Shown: positions 29,063-38,436 of the stretch, piece after piece
Layout of the letters: every line of letters starts with the position of its first letter
Position numbering within the stretch: position 1 is the first letter of the stretch
Assembly: GCF_024648885.1 (NCBI RefSeq)
Contig: NZ_JANBBF010000010.1
Span: forward strand, 682,001 to 746,000
Direction: 5' to 3'
From: Prauserella salsuginis
GTDB lineage: Bacteria; Actinomycetota; Actinomycetes; Mycobacteriales; Pseudonocardiaceae
Length of the DNA: 64,000 nt
Notes under the pieces: generated by a model
The model's database searches: none
The model's input: the letters and a program-made list of their open reading frames with translations, nothing else
Told to the model about the DNA's origin: nothing
Position numbers and translations under genes: made by a program

Positions 29063-29869
29063 ATGGTCCGCCTGCGCCGGAGCCGCAACCGGAATCCCGG
29101 GTTGCCGTGGGTGCTGTGGATTCCCGCGGGCCTCGCGCTCGCGCTGGTCGTGCTGCCGGTCGTGGGCCTGCTCGTCCGGACCGACTACACCCGCCTGCCG
29201 CAGCTGCTGACGTCGGACGCCGCCCTGAGCGCGCTGCGGCTGTCGCTGGTCACGGCCTTGCTGTCGACGATCGCGTGCGTCGTGCTCGGAGTGCCACTGG
29301 CCGTGGTGCTGGCCAGGGCGCGCGGCCGCGGTGTGCGGCTCGTGCGGGCCGTGGTGCTGCTGCCGCTCGTGCTGCCACCCGTCGTGGGCGGCCTGGCACT
29401 GCTGTTCCTGCTCGGCCGCAACGGCTTCCTCGGCTACCTGCTCGACGTCGTTGCCGGCGTCAGCGTGCCGTTCACGACGACGGCCGTGGTGATCGCGCAG
29501 ACGTTCGTGGCGATGCCGTTCCTCGTCGTCAGCCTCGAAGGTGCGCTGCGCGGGGGCGGGCAGCGATACGAACTCGTGGCCGCGACGCTCGGCGCGCGCC
29601 CGTGGACCGTGTTCCGCCGCGTGACGCTGCCGCTGTTGCTGCCCGCACTCGGTTCCGGTGTGGTGCTGAGTTTCGCCCGGGCACTGGGCGAGTTCGGCGC
29701 CACGATCACGTTCGCAGGAAGTCTGGAAGGGGTGACGCGGACCTTGCCGCTCGAGGTGTACGCGCAGGCGCAGGCCGACGTCGACAGTGCCGTGGCGCTG
29801 GCGTTGCTGCTGATCGTCGTCGCCGTCGTGGTCATCGCGGTGGCCAGGCCGAAGGCGTTCGACCGATGA
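29063..29869 (+). CDS. modB: molybdate ABC transporter permease ModB
   Basis: This membrane permease of the molybdate importer has about 268 residues and five to six helices. The coupling motif is LEGALRGGGQRYELVAATLGARPWTVFRRVTLPLLLPAL, and ARALGEFGATITFAG is diagnostic of ModB. The start is uncertain: ATG 29063 and GTG 29048 are both in frame with weak ribosome-binding sequences, and I chose the ATG. The stop overlaps the modC start (ATGA). It lies in the order regulator-modA-modB-modC. Confidence 0.93.
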   Translation: MVRLRRSRNRNPGLPWVLWIPAGLALALVVLPVVGLLVRTDYTRLPQLLTSDAALSALRLSLVTALLSTIACVVLGVPLAVVLARARGRGVRLVRAVVLLPLVLPPVVGGLALLFLLGRNGFLGYLLDVVAGVSVPFTTTAVVIAQTFVAMPFLVVSLEGALRGGGQRYELVAATLGARPWTVFRRVTLPLLLPALGSGVVLSFARALGEFGATITFAGSLEGVTRTLPLEVYAQAQADVDSAVALALLLIVVAVVVIAVARPKAFDR

Positions 29870-31020
29870 GCCTGCACGTGGACGTGGCGGCGACGCGGGG
29901 CCGGTTCACCCTCGACGTGGCGTTCGACGTGCCCGGTGGCGGCGTGCTGGCGGTGCTCGGGCCGAACGGGTCCGGCAAGTCGACGCTGTTGCAGTGCCTG
30001 GCCGGGCTGCTGGTGCCGGACCGCGGGACCGTGACGCTCGGCGAGCGCACGCTGAGCAGCGTGCCCGGCGTGCAGGTGCCGGTTCACGACCGTGGGATCG
30101 GCCTGCTCGCCCAGGATCCGCTGCTGCTGCCGCACCTGACCGTGGCGGAGAACGTCGCCTTCGGGCCGCGGTCCCAGGGCTCAACGCGCACGCGCGCACG
30201 CGCGCAGGCGCGCGCGTGGATCAGAGAGGTGGACGCCGTCGAACTCGCCGGGCGCAAACCCGCCCAGCTTTCCGGGGGTCAGGCGCAGCGCGTGGCGATC
30301 GCCCGCGCCCTGGCGGGCAGGCCGCGGGCGCTGTTGCTCGACGAACCGCTGTCGGCACTCGACGTCGACGCGGCGCCCGCCGTCCGCGGACTGCTGCGGC
30401 GTGTGCTGCGGCGCAGCGGCGCGGCGGATGACCGGTCCGGAGCGGTGTCGGAACGTGACCGTTGCGCCGTGCTGGTCACCCACGACCCGCTCGACGCGCT
30501 GGCGCTGGCCGACGACGTCGTGGTCCTCGACGCCGGGCGCATCGTGGAGCGCGGACCGGCCAAGGAGGTGCTGGCCGCGCCGCGCACGCCGTTCACCGCG
30601 CGGATCGCCGGCCTGAACCTCGTCCCCGGCGTGGCCGCCGCCGACGGGCTCCACGCCTCGGACGGACGGTTCGTCGCGGGCGTCCGCTCCGACGACTGCG
30701 CAGCGGGTGAACCTGCCGTGGCGGTGTTCGCCCCGGGGGCGGTCGCCGTGCATCCGGCGCACGCCCCGCACACGGGCAGCCCGCGCAACGTCGTCGACGC
30801 GCGGGTCGCCTCGCTCGAACCGCACGGTGCGGTGATCCGCCTCCGCACCGCAGGTGACGGCGGCGTCGCCGCGGGGATCGCGGCCGATCTGACCCCCGCC
30901 TCGGTCGCAGAGCTTGGCCTGGAACCGGGGTCGGCCGTGCGGCTGGAGGTGAAGGCCGCGTCGGTCGCGGTACACGCCGCCGTGGAGTCACCGTCCCCGT
31001 TCCGCGCCGCCGAGCCCTAA
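29866..31020 (+). CDS. modC: molybdate ABC transporter ATP-binding protein ModC
   Basis: This ATPase of the molybdate importer has 384 residues. Walker A (GPNGSGKST) is at residues 32-40, followed by the Q loop LLAQDPLLLPHLTV, signature LSGGQAQRV, Walker B LLLDEPLSALD, and VTHDPLDALALADD. A C-terminal mop/TOBE domain (residues about 310-375) should bind molybdate and may give feedback inhibition. The ATG overlaps the modB stop. A run of alternating purine-pyrimidine at 30184-30218 encodes an Arg/Ala-rich segment between the Q loop and the signature. It ends the operon ten bases before the next gene. Confidence 0.94.
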   Translation: MSLHVDVAATRGRFTLDVAFDVPGGGVLAVLGPNGSGKSTLLQCLAGLLVPDRGTVTLGERTLSSVPGVQVPVHDRGIGLLAQDPLLLPHLTVAENVAFGPRSQGSTRTRARAQARAWIREVDAVELAGRKPAQLSGGQAQRVAIARALAGRPRALLLDEPLSALDVDAAPAVRGLLRRVLRRSGAADDRSGAVSERDRCAVLVTHDPLDALALADDVVVLDAGRIVERGPAKEVLAAPRTPFTARIAGLNLVPGVAAADGLHASDGRFVAGVRSDDCAAGEPAVAVFAPGAVAVHPAHAPHTGSPRNVVDARVASLEPHGAVIRLRTAGDGGVAAGIAADLTPASVAELGLEPGSAVRLEVKAASVAVHAAVESPSPFRAAEP

Positions 31021-31029
31021 GGTGGGCGC

Positions 31030-31830
<801 letters not shown>

Positions 31831-31904
31831 TCCACTCGGGCGCTCCCGACGCCGCAGGGGCAGCAGCCGCAACCGTCGCGGTTCGGAGGGCGTAAAGTCG
31901 AGGG

Positions 31905-32708
31905 GTGATGGACGGGGACATGTTCGTCGTCGGTGATGTGCACGGGCACCGCGACGAGCTGGCCGATGCGCTGCGCGAGCGAGGCCTCATCGACGACGCC
32001 GACGACTGGTCGGGCGGCACCGCGACACTGTGGTTCCTGGGCGACTTCGTCGACCGCGGACCCGACGGGATCGGTGCCATCAAGCTGGTCCGCGAGCTGC
32101 AACGGCAGGCCGCGGATGCGGGCGGACGCGTCGAGACACTCCTCGGCAACCACGAGATCCTGCTGCTCGGTGTCCACCGGTTCGGCGACGAGGACGTGCC
32201 GTCCGATTTCGGCCCGCGGAGTTTCGCCCGCAGCTGGGAGATCAACGGCGGCTGCGAGGCCGACCAGGACGGGCTGACCGACGAGCTCGTCGAATGGCTG
32301 GCCACGCGGCCGATGCTCGCCTGCGACGGCGACCATCTGCTGATGCACTCCGACACCCTCGAATACCTCGAGTGGGGCTCGTCGATCGACAAGATCAACG
32401 AGACGGTTCACGACGTGCTGGCGGGCGACGACCTGTCGCGGTGGTGGGACGTGTGGCGGCGAATGACCACGCGGTACGCGTTCCGCGGCCCGCACGGCCA
32501 GGATGCGGCGCGGGCCCTGCTCGACGAGCTCGGCGGGGAACGGATCGTGCACGGGCACAGCGTGATCGCCGATCAGCTCGGCATCCATCCGGTCGACATC
32601 GAGCAGCCGTATCTGTACGCGGGCGGCCGGGTGCTCGGGATCGACGCCGGCCTGTTCGCCGGCGGCCCCTGTCTCGTCGTCCCGTTGCCGTACGTGCCCG
32701 AAGACTGA
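31905..32708 (+). CDS. calcineurin-like metallophosphoesterase
   Basis: This is a dinuclear-metal phosphoesterase of the bacterial PPP/serine-threonine phosphatase-like kind, 267 residues long. Motifs are GDVHGH (Asp11, His13), GDFVDRGPDG, GNHE and a later VHGHS with the final metal-binding histidines. It could act on phosphoproteins or on dinucleotides such as Ap4A; the sequence does not decide. GTG 31905 lies seven bases behind a -10-like TAAAGT with no good ribosome-binding sequence, which suggests a leaderless start. The long inverted repeat at 32739 follows the gene. Confidence 0.85.
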   Translation: MMDGDMFVVGDVHGHRDELADALRERGLIDDADDWSGGTATLWFLGDFVDRGPDGIGAIKLVRELQRQAADAGGRVETLLGNHEILLLGVHRFGDEDVPSDFGPRSFARSWEINGGCEADQDGLTDELVEWLATRPMLACDGDHLLMHSDTLEYLEWGSSIDKINETVHDVLAGDDLSRWWDVWRRMTTRYAFRGPHGQDAARALLDELGGERIVHGHSVIADQLGIHPVDIEQPYLYAGGRVLGIDAGLFAGGPCLVVPLPYVPED

Positions 32709-32738
32709 CAACCGGGCTGAACGGGTGTAGGCGGTCGA

Positions 32739-32793
32739 TGCCCCCAAGGGCACCTTGGTTGCACTCAATGCAACCAAGGTGCCCTTGGGGGCA
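32739..32793. repeat. perfect 25-bp inverted repeat with 5-base loop
   Basis: The arms 32739-32763 and 32769-32793 are perfectly complementary, and the left arm begins TGCCCCCAAGGGCACCTTGG. It lies about 30 bases after the phosphoesterase stop. It is much longer and less GC-rich than the other terminators here. It could be a terminator, but a dispersed palindromic element is also possible; I recall similar CCAAGG-type intergenic palindromes in Pseudonocardiaceae genomes. Confidence 0.85.
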
Positions 32794-32903
32794 CATTCGG
32801 TGTTACGAAGCGTGGTTGGGGTGTTCACGCGTTCGTGGTTGGCGGCGTGGGCTGGGCGGCATACGCTCCCGGGCGGATCATCGTCCGAGCCCAGGAGCGC
32901 CCG

Positions 32904-33755
32904 ATGAAGCGGATCGCCACCGTCGCCGCCGCCACACTGCTCACCGCAGCGCTGGCGGGCCCCGAAGCGTCGGCGGCCCCGCCGCCGGTCGCGCTCACCG
33001 TCGCGTCCTACAACATCCATGCCGGAATCGGCACCGACGGGAACTTCGACCTCGACCGCACGGCGACCGCCATCGCGGCGACCGGCGCCGACGTCGTCGC
33101 GCTGCAGGAGGTCGACCGGCACTGGGGCGATCGCAGCGAGTACCGCTCCGTGGTCGACGAGCTCGCACGCAAACTCCACATGCACGCACGGTTCGCGCCG
33201 ATCTACTCGTTCGAACCGCCCGATCGCGGACAGCCGCGCCGGGAGTACGGCACCGCCGTGCTGTCGCGCTTCCCGATCGCGGAGTTCACCAACCACGATC
33301 TGACTCGGTTGTCCACACAGGACCCGGATGCGGGGCCGCAGCCGATGCCGGGATTCGCCGAGGTCGTGGTCCGTGCTCGTGGCTCGCTCGTGCACGTCTA
33401 CTCGACGCACCTCGACTACCGCGGCGACCCGTCGATCCGCGAGCGGCAGGTGGCCGAAACCCTCGACGTCCTCGCGGCCGACGAGGGCGCACCGCGCGTG
33501 CTACTCGGGGATTTCAACACCGCACCCGACGCGGCGGAACTCGATCCACTGTGGACCGAACTGGACGACGGATTCGCCGAGGCGGGAGCAGGCGACGGGT
33601 TCACGTATCCCGCGGAGTCCCCGGAGAAGCGGATCGACTACGCCGCGGTGTCCGGGGAGGTAGGTGTCCGTGGTGCCCGCGTGCCCGCGACGGATCTCGC
33701 GGCGACCGCATCGGATCACCGTCCCGTCGTCGCCGACGTCGTCGTGGCGCGCTGA
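32904..33755 (+). CDS. secreted endonuclease/exonuclease/phosphatase family protein
   Basis: This metal-dependent phosphodiesterase or nuclease of the DNase I-like superfamily has 283 residues. A signal peptide precedes the domain (MKRIATVAAATLLTAALAG to EASAAP, about 28 residues). Catalytic motifs are ASYNIHAG, ALQEVDRHWGDRS, THLDY, LLGDFNTAP and the final ATASDHRPVVAD. ATG 32904 follows AGGAG by six bases. Substrates in this group include nucleic acids, phosphoinositides and sphingomyelin; which applies here is unknown. Confidence 0.88.
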   Translation: MKRIATVAAATLLTAALAGPEASAAPPPVALTVASYNIHAGIGTDGNFDLDRTATAIAATGADVVALQEVDRHWGDRSEYRSVVDELARKLHMHARFAPIYSFEPPDRGQPRREYGTAVLSRFPIAEFTNHDLTRLSTQDPDAGPQPMPGFAEVVVRARGSLVHVYSTHLDYRGDPSIRERQVAETLDVLAADEGAPRVLLGDFNTAPDAAELDPLWTELDDGFAEAGAGDGFTYPAESPEKRIDYAAVSGEVGVRGARVPATDLAATASDHRPVVADVVVAR

Positions 33756-33794
33756 CACCGAGCCCTGCGCGGCGCGGCGGGACGGCAGCGGCAG

Positions 33795-34673
33795 TCACGG
33801 AAGTAACCACGCCGAACGGGCGCGGACGACCGCCTCGTGGCGGGTGTGCGCGCCGAGTTTGCGCATCGCCGAACGCAGATAGGCCTTCACGGTCTCGGGT
33901 GCCAGCGACAGCCGTGCCGCCGTGTCGGCGTTGGTGCAGCCCAGCGCGATCTGCGCCAGCACGTCGGTCTCGCGCCGGGACAGCGCTGCGTTCACGGGAG
34001 GTTGGGTGGTGCCCGAACGCAGGTCGGCGAGTCGCTTCGCCACGGCGTACATCCGGTGTTGCAGCCCGGGATCCTGCGTCGAACCGGCGATCGCGCACAG
34101 CTCGGAATGCACCGAACGCAGTTCCTCGAGGCTGGCCGTATCGGACACGTCGACACCGCGCGTGGCCGTGATGGTCTCGGCCATGGCCACCCGCCGGTCC
34201 ACCTCGTCCCGCACGGCCAGTTCGCCTGCCAGCCGCCTGCTGGCGCCGACGAGTTTGTCCTTCGCCCTGTCGCCGACGGGCACCCGCTGCCGGATGGCGC
34301 CGTAGAGCACCGCGCGGCAGGTCCCGCCGACCCGCACCGGAACGGCGAGTACCGCCGACAGTCCTTCGGCCTGTACGGGGCCGTCGTAGTCGTGGGTGAT
34401 GGAGCGGTCGGAGGTGTAGTCCACGACGCCGATCGGTTTGCCCGACGCGACGACCCGCCCGCCGACGCCCCGTCCCGCCCGTACGTCGAGGTTGTTCATG
34501 CTGGTGGTCAGAGTGCCGACGAAGTCGGTCAACCGGAGGTGGCCGCCTGCCACCTCGCCGCCGAACGCGACCGGGAAACCGTCGTCGCTCGCCACCACCC
34601 GGAGTTCCGCACGGAATGCATCGCGGTCGTCGGGCCGTAAGCGAACACCCGGGGCTGCCTGAAGGTGGGCCAT
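33795..34673 (-). CDS. GAF-LuxR family transcriptional regulator
   Basis: This 292-residue regulator has a GAF-like sensing domain at about residues 35-160 (VGGRVVASGKPIGVVDYTSDRSI and AVLAVPVRVGGTCRAVLYGAI). A C-terminal LuxR helix-turn-helix begins LSRRETDVLAQIALGCTNADTAARLSLAPETVKAYLRSAMRKLGAHTR. ATG 34673 follows GGAGG with nine bases between. It is divergent from the molybdenum hydroxylase genes at 35037, across a 363-bp region with TACCCCC/GGGGGTA motifs, so it may control them. Regulators of this architecture often govern oxidation of small organic substrates in actinobacteria; that link is inferred. Confidence 0.88.
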   Translation of the reverse strand: MAHLQAAPGVRLRPDDRDAFRAELRVVASDDGFPVAFGGEVAGGHLRLTDFVGTLTTSMNNLDVRAGRGVGGRVVASGKPIGVVDYTSDRSITHDYDGPVQAEGLSAVLAVPVRVGGTCRAVLYGAIRQRVPVGDRAKDKLVGASRRLAGELAVRDEVDRRVAMAETITATRGVDVSDTASLEELRSVHSELCAIAGSTQDPGLQHRMYAVAKRLADLRSGTTQPPVNAALSRRETDVLAQIALGCTNADTAARLSLAPETVKAYLRSAMRKLGAHTRHEAVVRARSAWLLP

Positions 34674-35036
34674 AGTGTCCGTCCTCCGTTGGCTGATCGG
34701 CGGGTTCGTCCGCGCCGAAGACACTTGCCACGCCGTTGGGCGTCAGTCGGAGGAGTGTAACGGCCAATTCGGCCCGGTGCGGATACGCGAATGGAGGAAC
34801 CCGGCCATTACACCCGTACGGGGGCACCTGTCCGGGGAACGTGTGAATGCACAGCGTGACCGGCAGCTCGGCGACAACTGCCGTGTACCCCCGTCTACCA
34901 CGGCATCTCCGCCGCCGTGCGGTGTCAGCGGTCAACGGCCACCCCAACTCGGGGGTATTGCCTGACGCGTGGGGGAGCGCAACATGTCAGCCCAACTGAC
35001 GGAGATGATCCCACCACGCACCGTCGAGGAGCTTCC
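34674..35036. promoter_or_regulatory. divergent control region between LuxR regulator and molybdenum hydroxylase
   Basis: This 363-bp region contains TACCCCCG at 34886-34893 and its inverted copy CGGGGGTA at 34950-34957, 56 bases apart, plus a related CCCGTACGGGGGC at about 34813-34825. These repeated half-sites are candidates for regulator binding. A GAGGAG ribosome-binding site for the hydroxylase lies at 35025-35030. Confidence 0.45.
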
Positions 35037-37442
35037 ATGCCAGCCCACCGCGCGGACCCGGCAGAGCCGGACGCCGTCTCCCCCGACACCTCGTTCAGCA
35101 AGGAACCCACCAGTCGGCGCCGCTTCCTCGGCTACCTGCTGGCTGCCCCGACGCTGGTGGCGGCGGCCGAGCTGGGCGGAGGGACCGGGTTCGGTGCCCC
35201 CGCCGCGAACGCGGCCGAGACGGGTGCGGGCGTCCCTCCCAGCCCACAGCTCGCCGACAGTTACGACCTCACCGACGCGCTCGTGCACGCGGCGCGGCCG
35301 ACGGCGAACCTGATCACGATCACGCTCGACGAGAACGGCCACGCGCACTTCGAGCTGCACCGCACCGAGGTCGGCCAGGGGATCAACACGACGGTCGCCA
35401 TGCTCATCGCCGAGGAGATGGACCTGCCGCTGGACCACGTGCACGTCACCCTCGCCGACGCACGGCCCGAGTTGATGACCAACCAGCTCACGGGCGGGTC
35501 GTCGTCGGTGAGTTCCATCTACTACCCGGTGCGGACGGCCGCCGCGATCGCGAAGGGCAAGCTCCTCGAGGCCGCGAGTCTGGTCCTCGGCGAGCAGGCG
35601 AACTTCCTCAGTTCGAAGCTCGGCGTGATCACCTCGCGGGCAGGCCGGTCGGTCTCCTACGGCGACCTGGCCACCAAGGCCGCGAGCGACTCGACGAAAC
35701 AGGTCGAGGCGAACCTCAAAGCCGAGTCCGACTTCGCGATCGTCGGTAAACCGACTCGGCGGATCGACGCGCTGGACGCGGTGACGGGGCGCAAGCAGTT
35801 CACCACCGACCTCGACGTCCCCGGCGCGAAGCCGACCATGGTGTGCCGGCCGCCGACGATCAACGGCACGCCGCAGTCGGTCACGAACGCCGAGCAGGTC
35901 CGGCGGATGCCCGGCATCACGGACGTCGTGACGATCAGCAGCGGTGTCGCCGTGCGGGGTGAGACCTACGGACAGTGCATCGACGCGGTCAACGCGCTGG
36001 ACGTGAAGTGGAGCCCCGGGCCTGTCGACGGGGAGTCCGATGCGACGGTCGAGCAGAAGCTCAAGGACGCGACGCCGCCGGCCGTCATCCCTCCCACACC
36101 CGCGACCAAGACGCTGGAACGGCAGTTCACGTTCGCCTTCGTCAACGGCAGTGCCCTCGGTGTCAACGCCGCGATCGCCGACGTGAAGCCGGACAGCGCG
36201 GAGATCTGGTCGACGCTGAAGATCCCGATCGCGGCTCAGCAGAACATCGCCCAGGCGCTGGGCATGGCGACCAACCAGGTGACCGTGCACGTGGTCTCCG
36301 GCGGTGGGTCGTTCGGTCGCGCGCTGTTCCACGACGCCGCGCTCGAGGCCGCGGAGATCTCGCAGAAGATCGGCAAGCCCGTCAGGCTGATGTGGCACCG
36401 CGCCGACGACTGCAGGCAGGGCCGGGTCCACCCGATGTCGGTCGGCACGATCCGCGCGTCGTTCAACGGCGACGTGGTCAGCTTCGAGCAGCATCTCGCG
36501 AGCGTGCGTACGGATTTCAGTCACGGGCTCGGGGACGCGGTCAGCTCGACCGTCGCCAGGGAACTGCCCGGCGTGAGCTACACGGTCTCCGAGGCGATCT
36601 TCGCGTTGACCACCCCGTCGTTGTACAACTTCGGAATCACCAAGACGCTGCTGACCGAGACGCACCAGTCACCGGAGAACAACCGTCCACGCGGCGGGTT
36701 CAACACCGGCAGCACGCGCAACGTGTACTCGCCCGACGTCGTCACGACGCGGGAGCTGTTCGTCGACGAGCTCGCCGAGAAGATGGGCATGGACCCGTAC
36801 GACTTCCGGCGGAAGTACGTCAAGAACGAGAGCCTGCTGAAGGTGCTCGACAAGGCCGCGGAGGTCGGCGGGTACGGGAAGTCGACCCCGGACGGAGTCG
36901 GGCACGGAATCGCGCTGCACCACGAGTACAAGCAGACGATGGCGTGTTTCGTCGAGCTCGACTGCAGGCCCGAGACCGTCAACCGGAAGGTGCGCGACGG
37001 CGTCACCGGGCCGCGCGTGACCCGCGGCGTGCTCGTCACCATCCCCGGTCACATCGTGATCAACCCGCTCGGGCTGGAAGCGATGATGCAGGGCGGGTTC
37101 ATCGACGGGTTCGCGCAGGCACTGACGGCGAGCGTGCATCTCAACAACGGCCGCATCGCCGAGGCCAGCTGGGACAACTTCTTCTACTGCAGGCAGTGGA
37201 ATCTGCCGTTCGAATTCACGCCGGTGGTGCTGCCGGCCGAGGAGAGCGAGATCCCGGCTGGCGCGGGTGAGATGGGTGTGGCGCCGTCGTTCGCCGCAAC
37301 GGCATGCGCCTACCGCGCGGCCACGGGAAAAACGCCGACGCACTTCCCGATCAACCACAACGACCCACTGCCGTTCGAGCCGTACCCGCACGAGCCGCCG
37401 CTGCCGCCGTCGCCGACCAACGGCCTGGACTACGCCTACTGA
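35037..37442 (+). CDS. molybdopterin-dependent hydroxylase large subunit (isoquinoline 1-oxidoreductase beta-like)
   Basis: This 801-residue subunit binds the molybdenum cofactor. A Tat signal with twin arginines (TSRRRFLGYLLAAPTLVAAAE) predicts export or membrane association with folded cofactor. The family pattern includes HRTEVGQGINTTVAMLIAEEMDLPLDHV, GGSSSVS, and VSGGGSFGRALFHDAALEAA. Glu745 in GAGEMGV is in the position of the catalytic glutamate of xanthine dehydrogenases. ATG 35037 has GAGGAG at normal spacing. It is followed after ten bases by its 2Fe-2S subunit. No FAD subunit gene is present, as in IorAB-type enzymes that pass electrons to a cytochrome or other acceptor. The substrate is unknown. 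Confidence 0.9.
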   Translation: MPAHRADPAEPDAVSPDTSFSKEPTSRRRFLGYLLAAPTLVAAAELGGGTGFGAPAANAAETGAGVPPSPQLADSYDLTDALVHAARPTANLITITLDENGHAHFELHRTEVGQGINTTVAMLIAEEMDLPLDHVHVTLADARPELMTNQLTGGSSSVSSIYYPVRTAAAIAKGKLLEAASLVLGEQANFLSSKLGVITSRAGRSVSYGDLATKAASDSTKQVEANLKAESDFAIVGKPTRRIDALDAVTGRKQFTTDLDVPGAKPTMVCRPPTINGTPQSVTNAEQVRRMPGITDVVTISSGVAVRGETYGQCIDAVNALDVKWSPGPVDGESDATVEQKLKDATPPAVIPPTPATKTLERQFTFAFVNGSALGVNAAIADVKPDSAEIWSTLKIPIAAQQNIAQALGMATNQVTVHVVSGGGSFGRALFHDAALEAAEISQKIGKPVRLMWHRADDCRQGRVHPMSVGTIRASFNGDVVSFEQHLASVRTDFSHGLGDAVSSTVARELPGVSYTVSEAIFALTTPSLYNFGITKTLLTETHQSPENNRPRGGFNTGSTRNVYSPDVVTTRELFVDELAEKMGMDPYDFRRKYVKNESLLKVLDKAAEVGGYGKSTPDGVGHGIALHHEYKQTMACFVELDCRPETVNRKVRDGVTGPRVTRGVLVTIPGHIVINPLGLEAMMQGGFIDGFAQALTASVHLNNGRIAEASWDNFFYCRQWNLPFEFTPVVLPAEESEIPAGAGEMGVAPSFAATACAYRAATGKTPTHFPINHNDPLPFEPYPHEPPLPPSPTNGLDYAY

Positions 37443-37452
37443 GGAGGCAACG

Positions 37453-37929
37453 TTGCCCGAACACACCTTCAAGCTCAACGGCAAACCGGTGACCGTCGAC
37501 ACCGAGGACAATGTCCGCCTGCTCTGGGTGATCCGCGACCTGCTCGGCGTCACCGGACCGAAGTACGGCTGCGGTATCAACGTCTGCAAGGCATGTACCT
37601 GCCACATCAACGGGAAGGCGTTCAACCCGTGCTCGGTCCAGGTCTCCGACGTCGGCCCCGACGACGAGATCACCACGATCGAGGGGCTCGCCGACACCGT
37701 CGAGTCGGACCTGCACCCCATGCAGGAGGCGTGGCTGGATCACGATGTCGTGCAGTGCGGCTACTGCCAACCCGGCCAGATCATGGCCGCGGTCGCCACC
37801 GTCAGGAAGGCGCGCGACGAGGGCCGTGAACTCAGCGATGCCGACATCGAGGGAATCCGGAACGTGTGCCGCTGCGGCACGTACTTCCGGATCCGCGAGG
37901 CGATCAAGGACGGCGCCACGCGGATGTGA
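37453..37929 (+). CDS. (2Fe-2S)-binding subunit of molybdenum hydroxylase
   Basis: This 158-residue small subunit holds two 2Fe-2S clusters. The plant-type cluster uses Cys40, Cys45, Cys48 and Cys60 (KYGCGINVCKACTC, then FNPC). The second, four-helix cluster uses Cys102, Cys105, Cys139 and Cys141 (QCGYCQPGQ and VCRCG). The TTG start at 37453 has GAGGAGG at normal spacing and lies ten bases behind the large-subunit stop. It transfers electrons from the molybdenum site. The enzyme is a likely consumer of the molybdate and pterin made by the mod and moa genes nearby. Confidence 0.94.
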   Translation: MPEHTFKLNGKPVTVDTEDNVRLLWVIRDLLGVTGPKYGCGINVCKACTCHINGKAFNPCSVQVSDVGPDDEITTIEGLADTVESDLHPMQEAWLDHDVVQCGYCQPGQIMAAVATVRKARDEGRELSDADIEGIRNVCRCGTYFRIREAIKDGATRM

Positions 37930-37983
37930 GCCGCCCGGCTCGGGGGCGCCGTCGAAGCCGTCGCGGGCTCGTCGGGGGCGCCT

Positions 37984-38355
37984 CTACGTCGGCACGATCT
38001 CCCGGCCCAGCGGGACGAGAGCGACGGGAACGAGTTTGATGTTCGCGACACCCAGCGGGATGCCGATGATCGTGATGCACAGCAGCAGCCCGGTCACGAG
38101 GTGGCAGAGTGCGATCCACCAGCCGGCCAGCAGCAGCCACAGCACGTTGCCGAGCACCGACGGCACGCCCGCGTCCCGGCGATCCGTCACCGTGCGGCCG
38201 AACGGCCACAGCGCATACCTGGCGATACGCAGCGATGCGAGCCCGAACGGGATCGTCACCACGAGGATGCAGCACACGATCCCCGCGATCAGATATCCGA
38301 GCGCCAGCCAGAAGCCCGCGAACACGAGCCAGATCAGGTTGAGCAGTACGGTCAC
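37984..38355 (-). CDS. YccF domain-containing membrane protein, Rv0870c-like
   Basis: This 123-residue membrane protein has two copies of the YccF motif (LLNLIWLVFAGFWLALGYLIAGIVCCILVVTIPFG and VLGNVLWLLLAGWWIALCHLVTGLLLCITIIGIPLG), giving about four helices. The function of YccF is not established. It starts with GTG at 38355, and a terminator-like hairpin separates it from the upstream PhzF gene, so it probably has its own promoter. Its homologue lies between moaA2 and cspB in M. tuberculosis (from memory). Confidence 0.9.
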   Translation of the reverse strand: MTVLLNLIWLVFAGFWLALGYLIAGIVCCILVVTIPFGLASLRIARYALWPFGRTVTDRRDAGVPSVLGNVLWLLLAGWWIALCHLVTGLLLCITIIGIPLGVANIKLVPVALVPLGREIVPT

Positions 38356-38377
38356 GTCGCCAGTCTTCCGGAACCGG

Positions 38378-38415
38378 CCCCGGCTCGGCCACCCACCGGG
38401 GCGGCCGAGCCGGGG
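38378..38415. terminator. hairpin between the PhzF-family gene and yccF
   Basis: Perfect 13-bp arms (38378-38390 and 38403-38415) with a 12-base loop lie just downstream of the PhzF-family gene on the minus strand and upstream of yccF. Confidence 0.75.
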
Positions 38416-38436
38416 AGGGGCGGTGTCACCCCGCGG

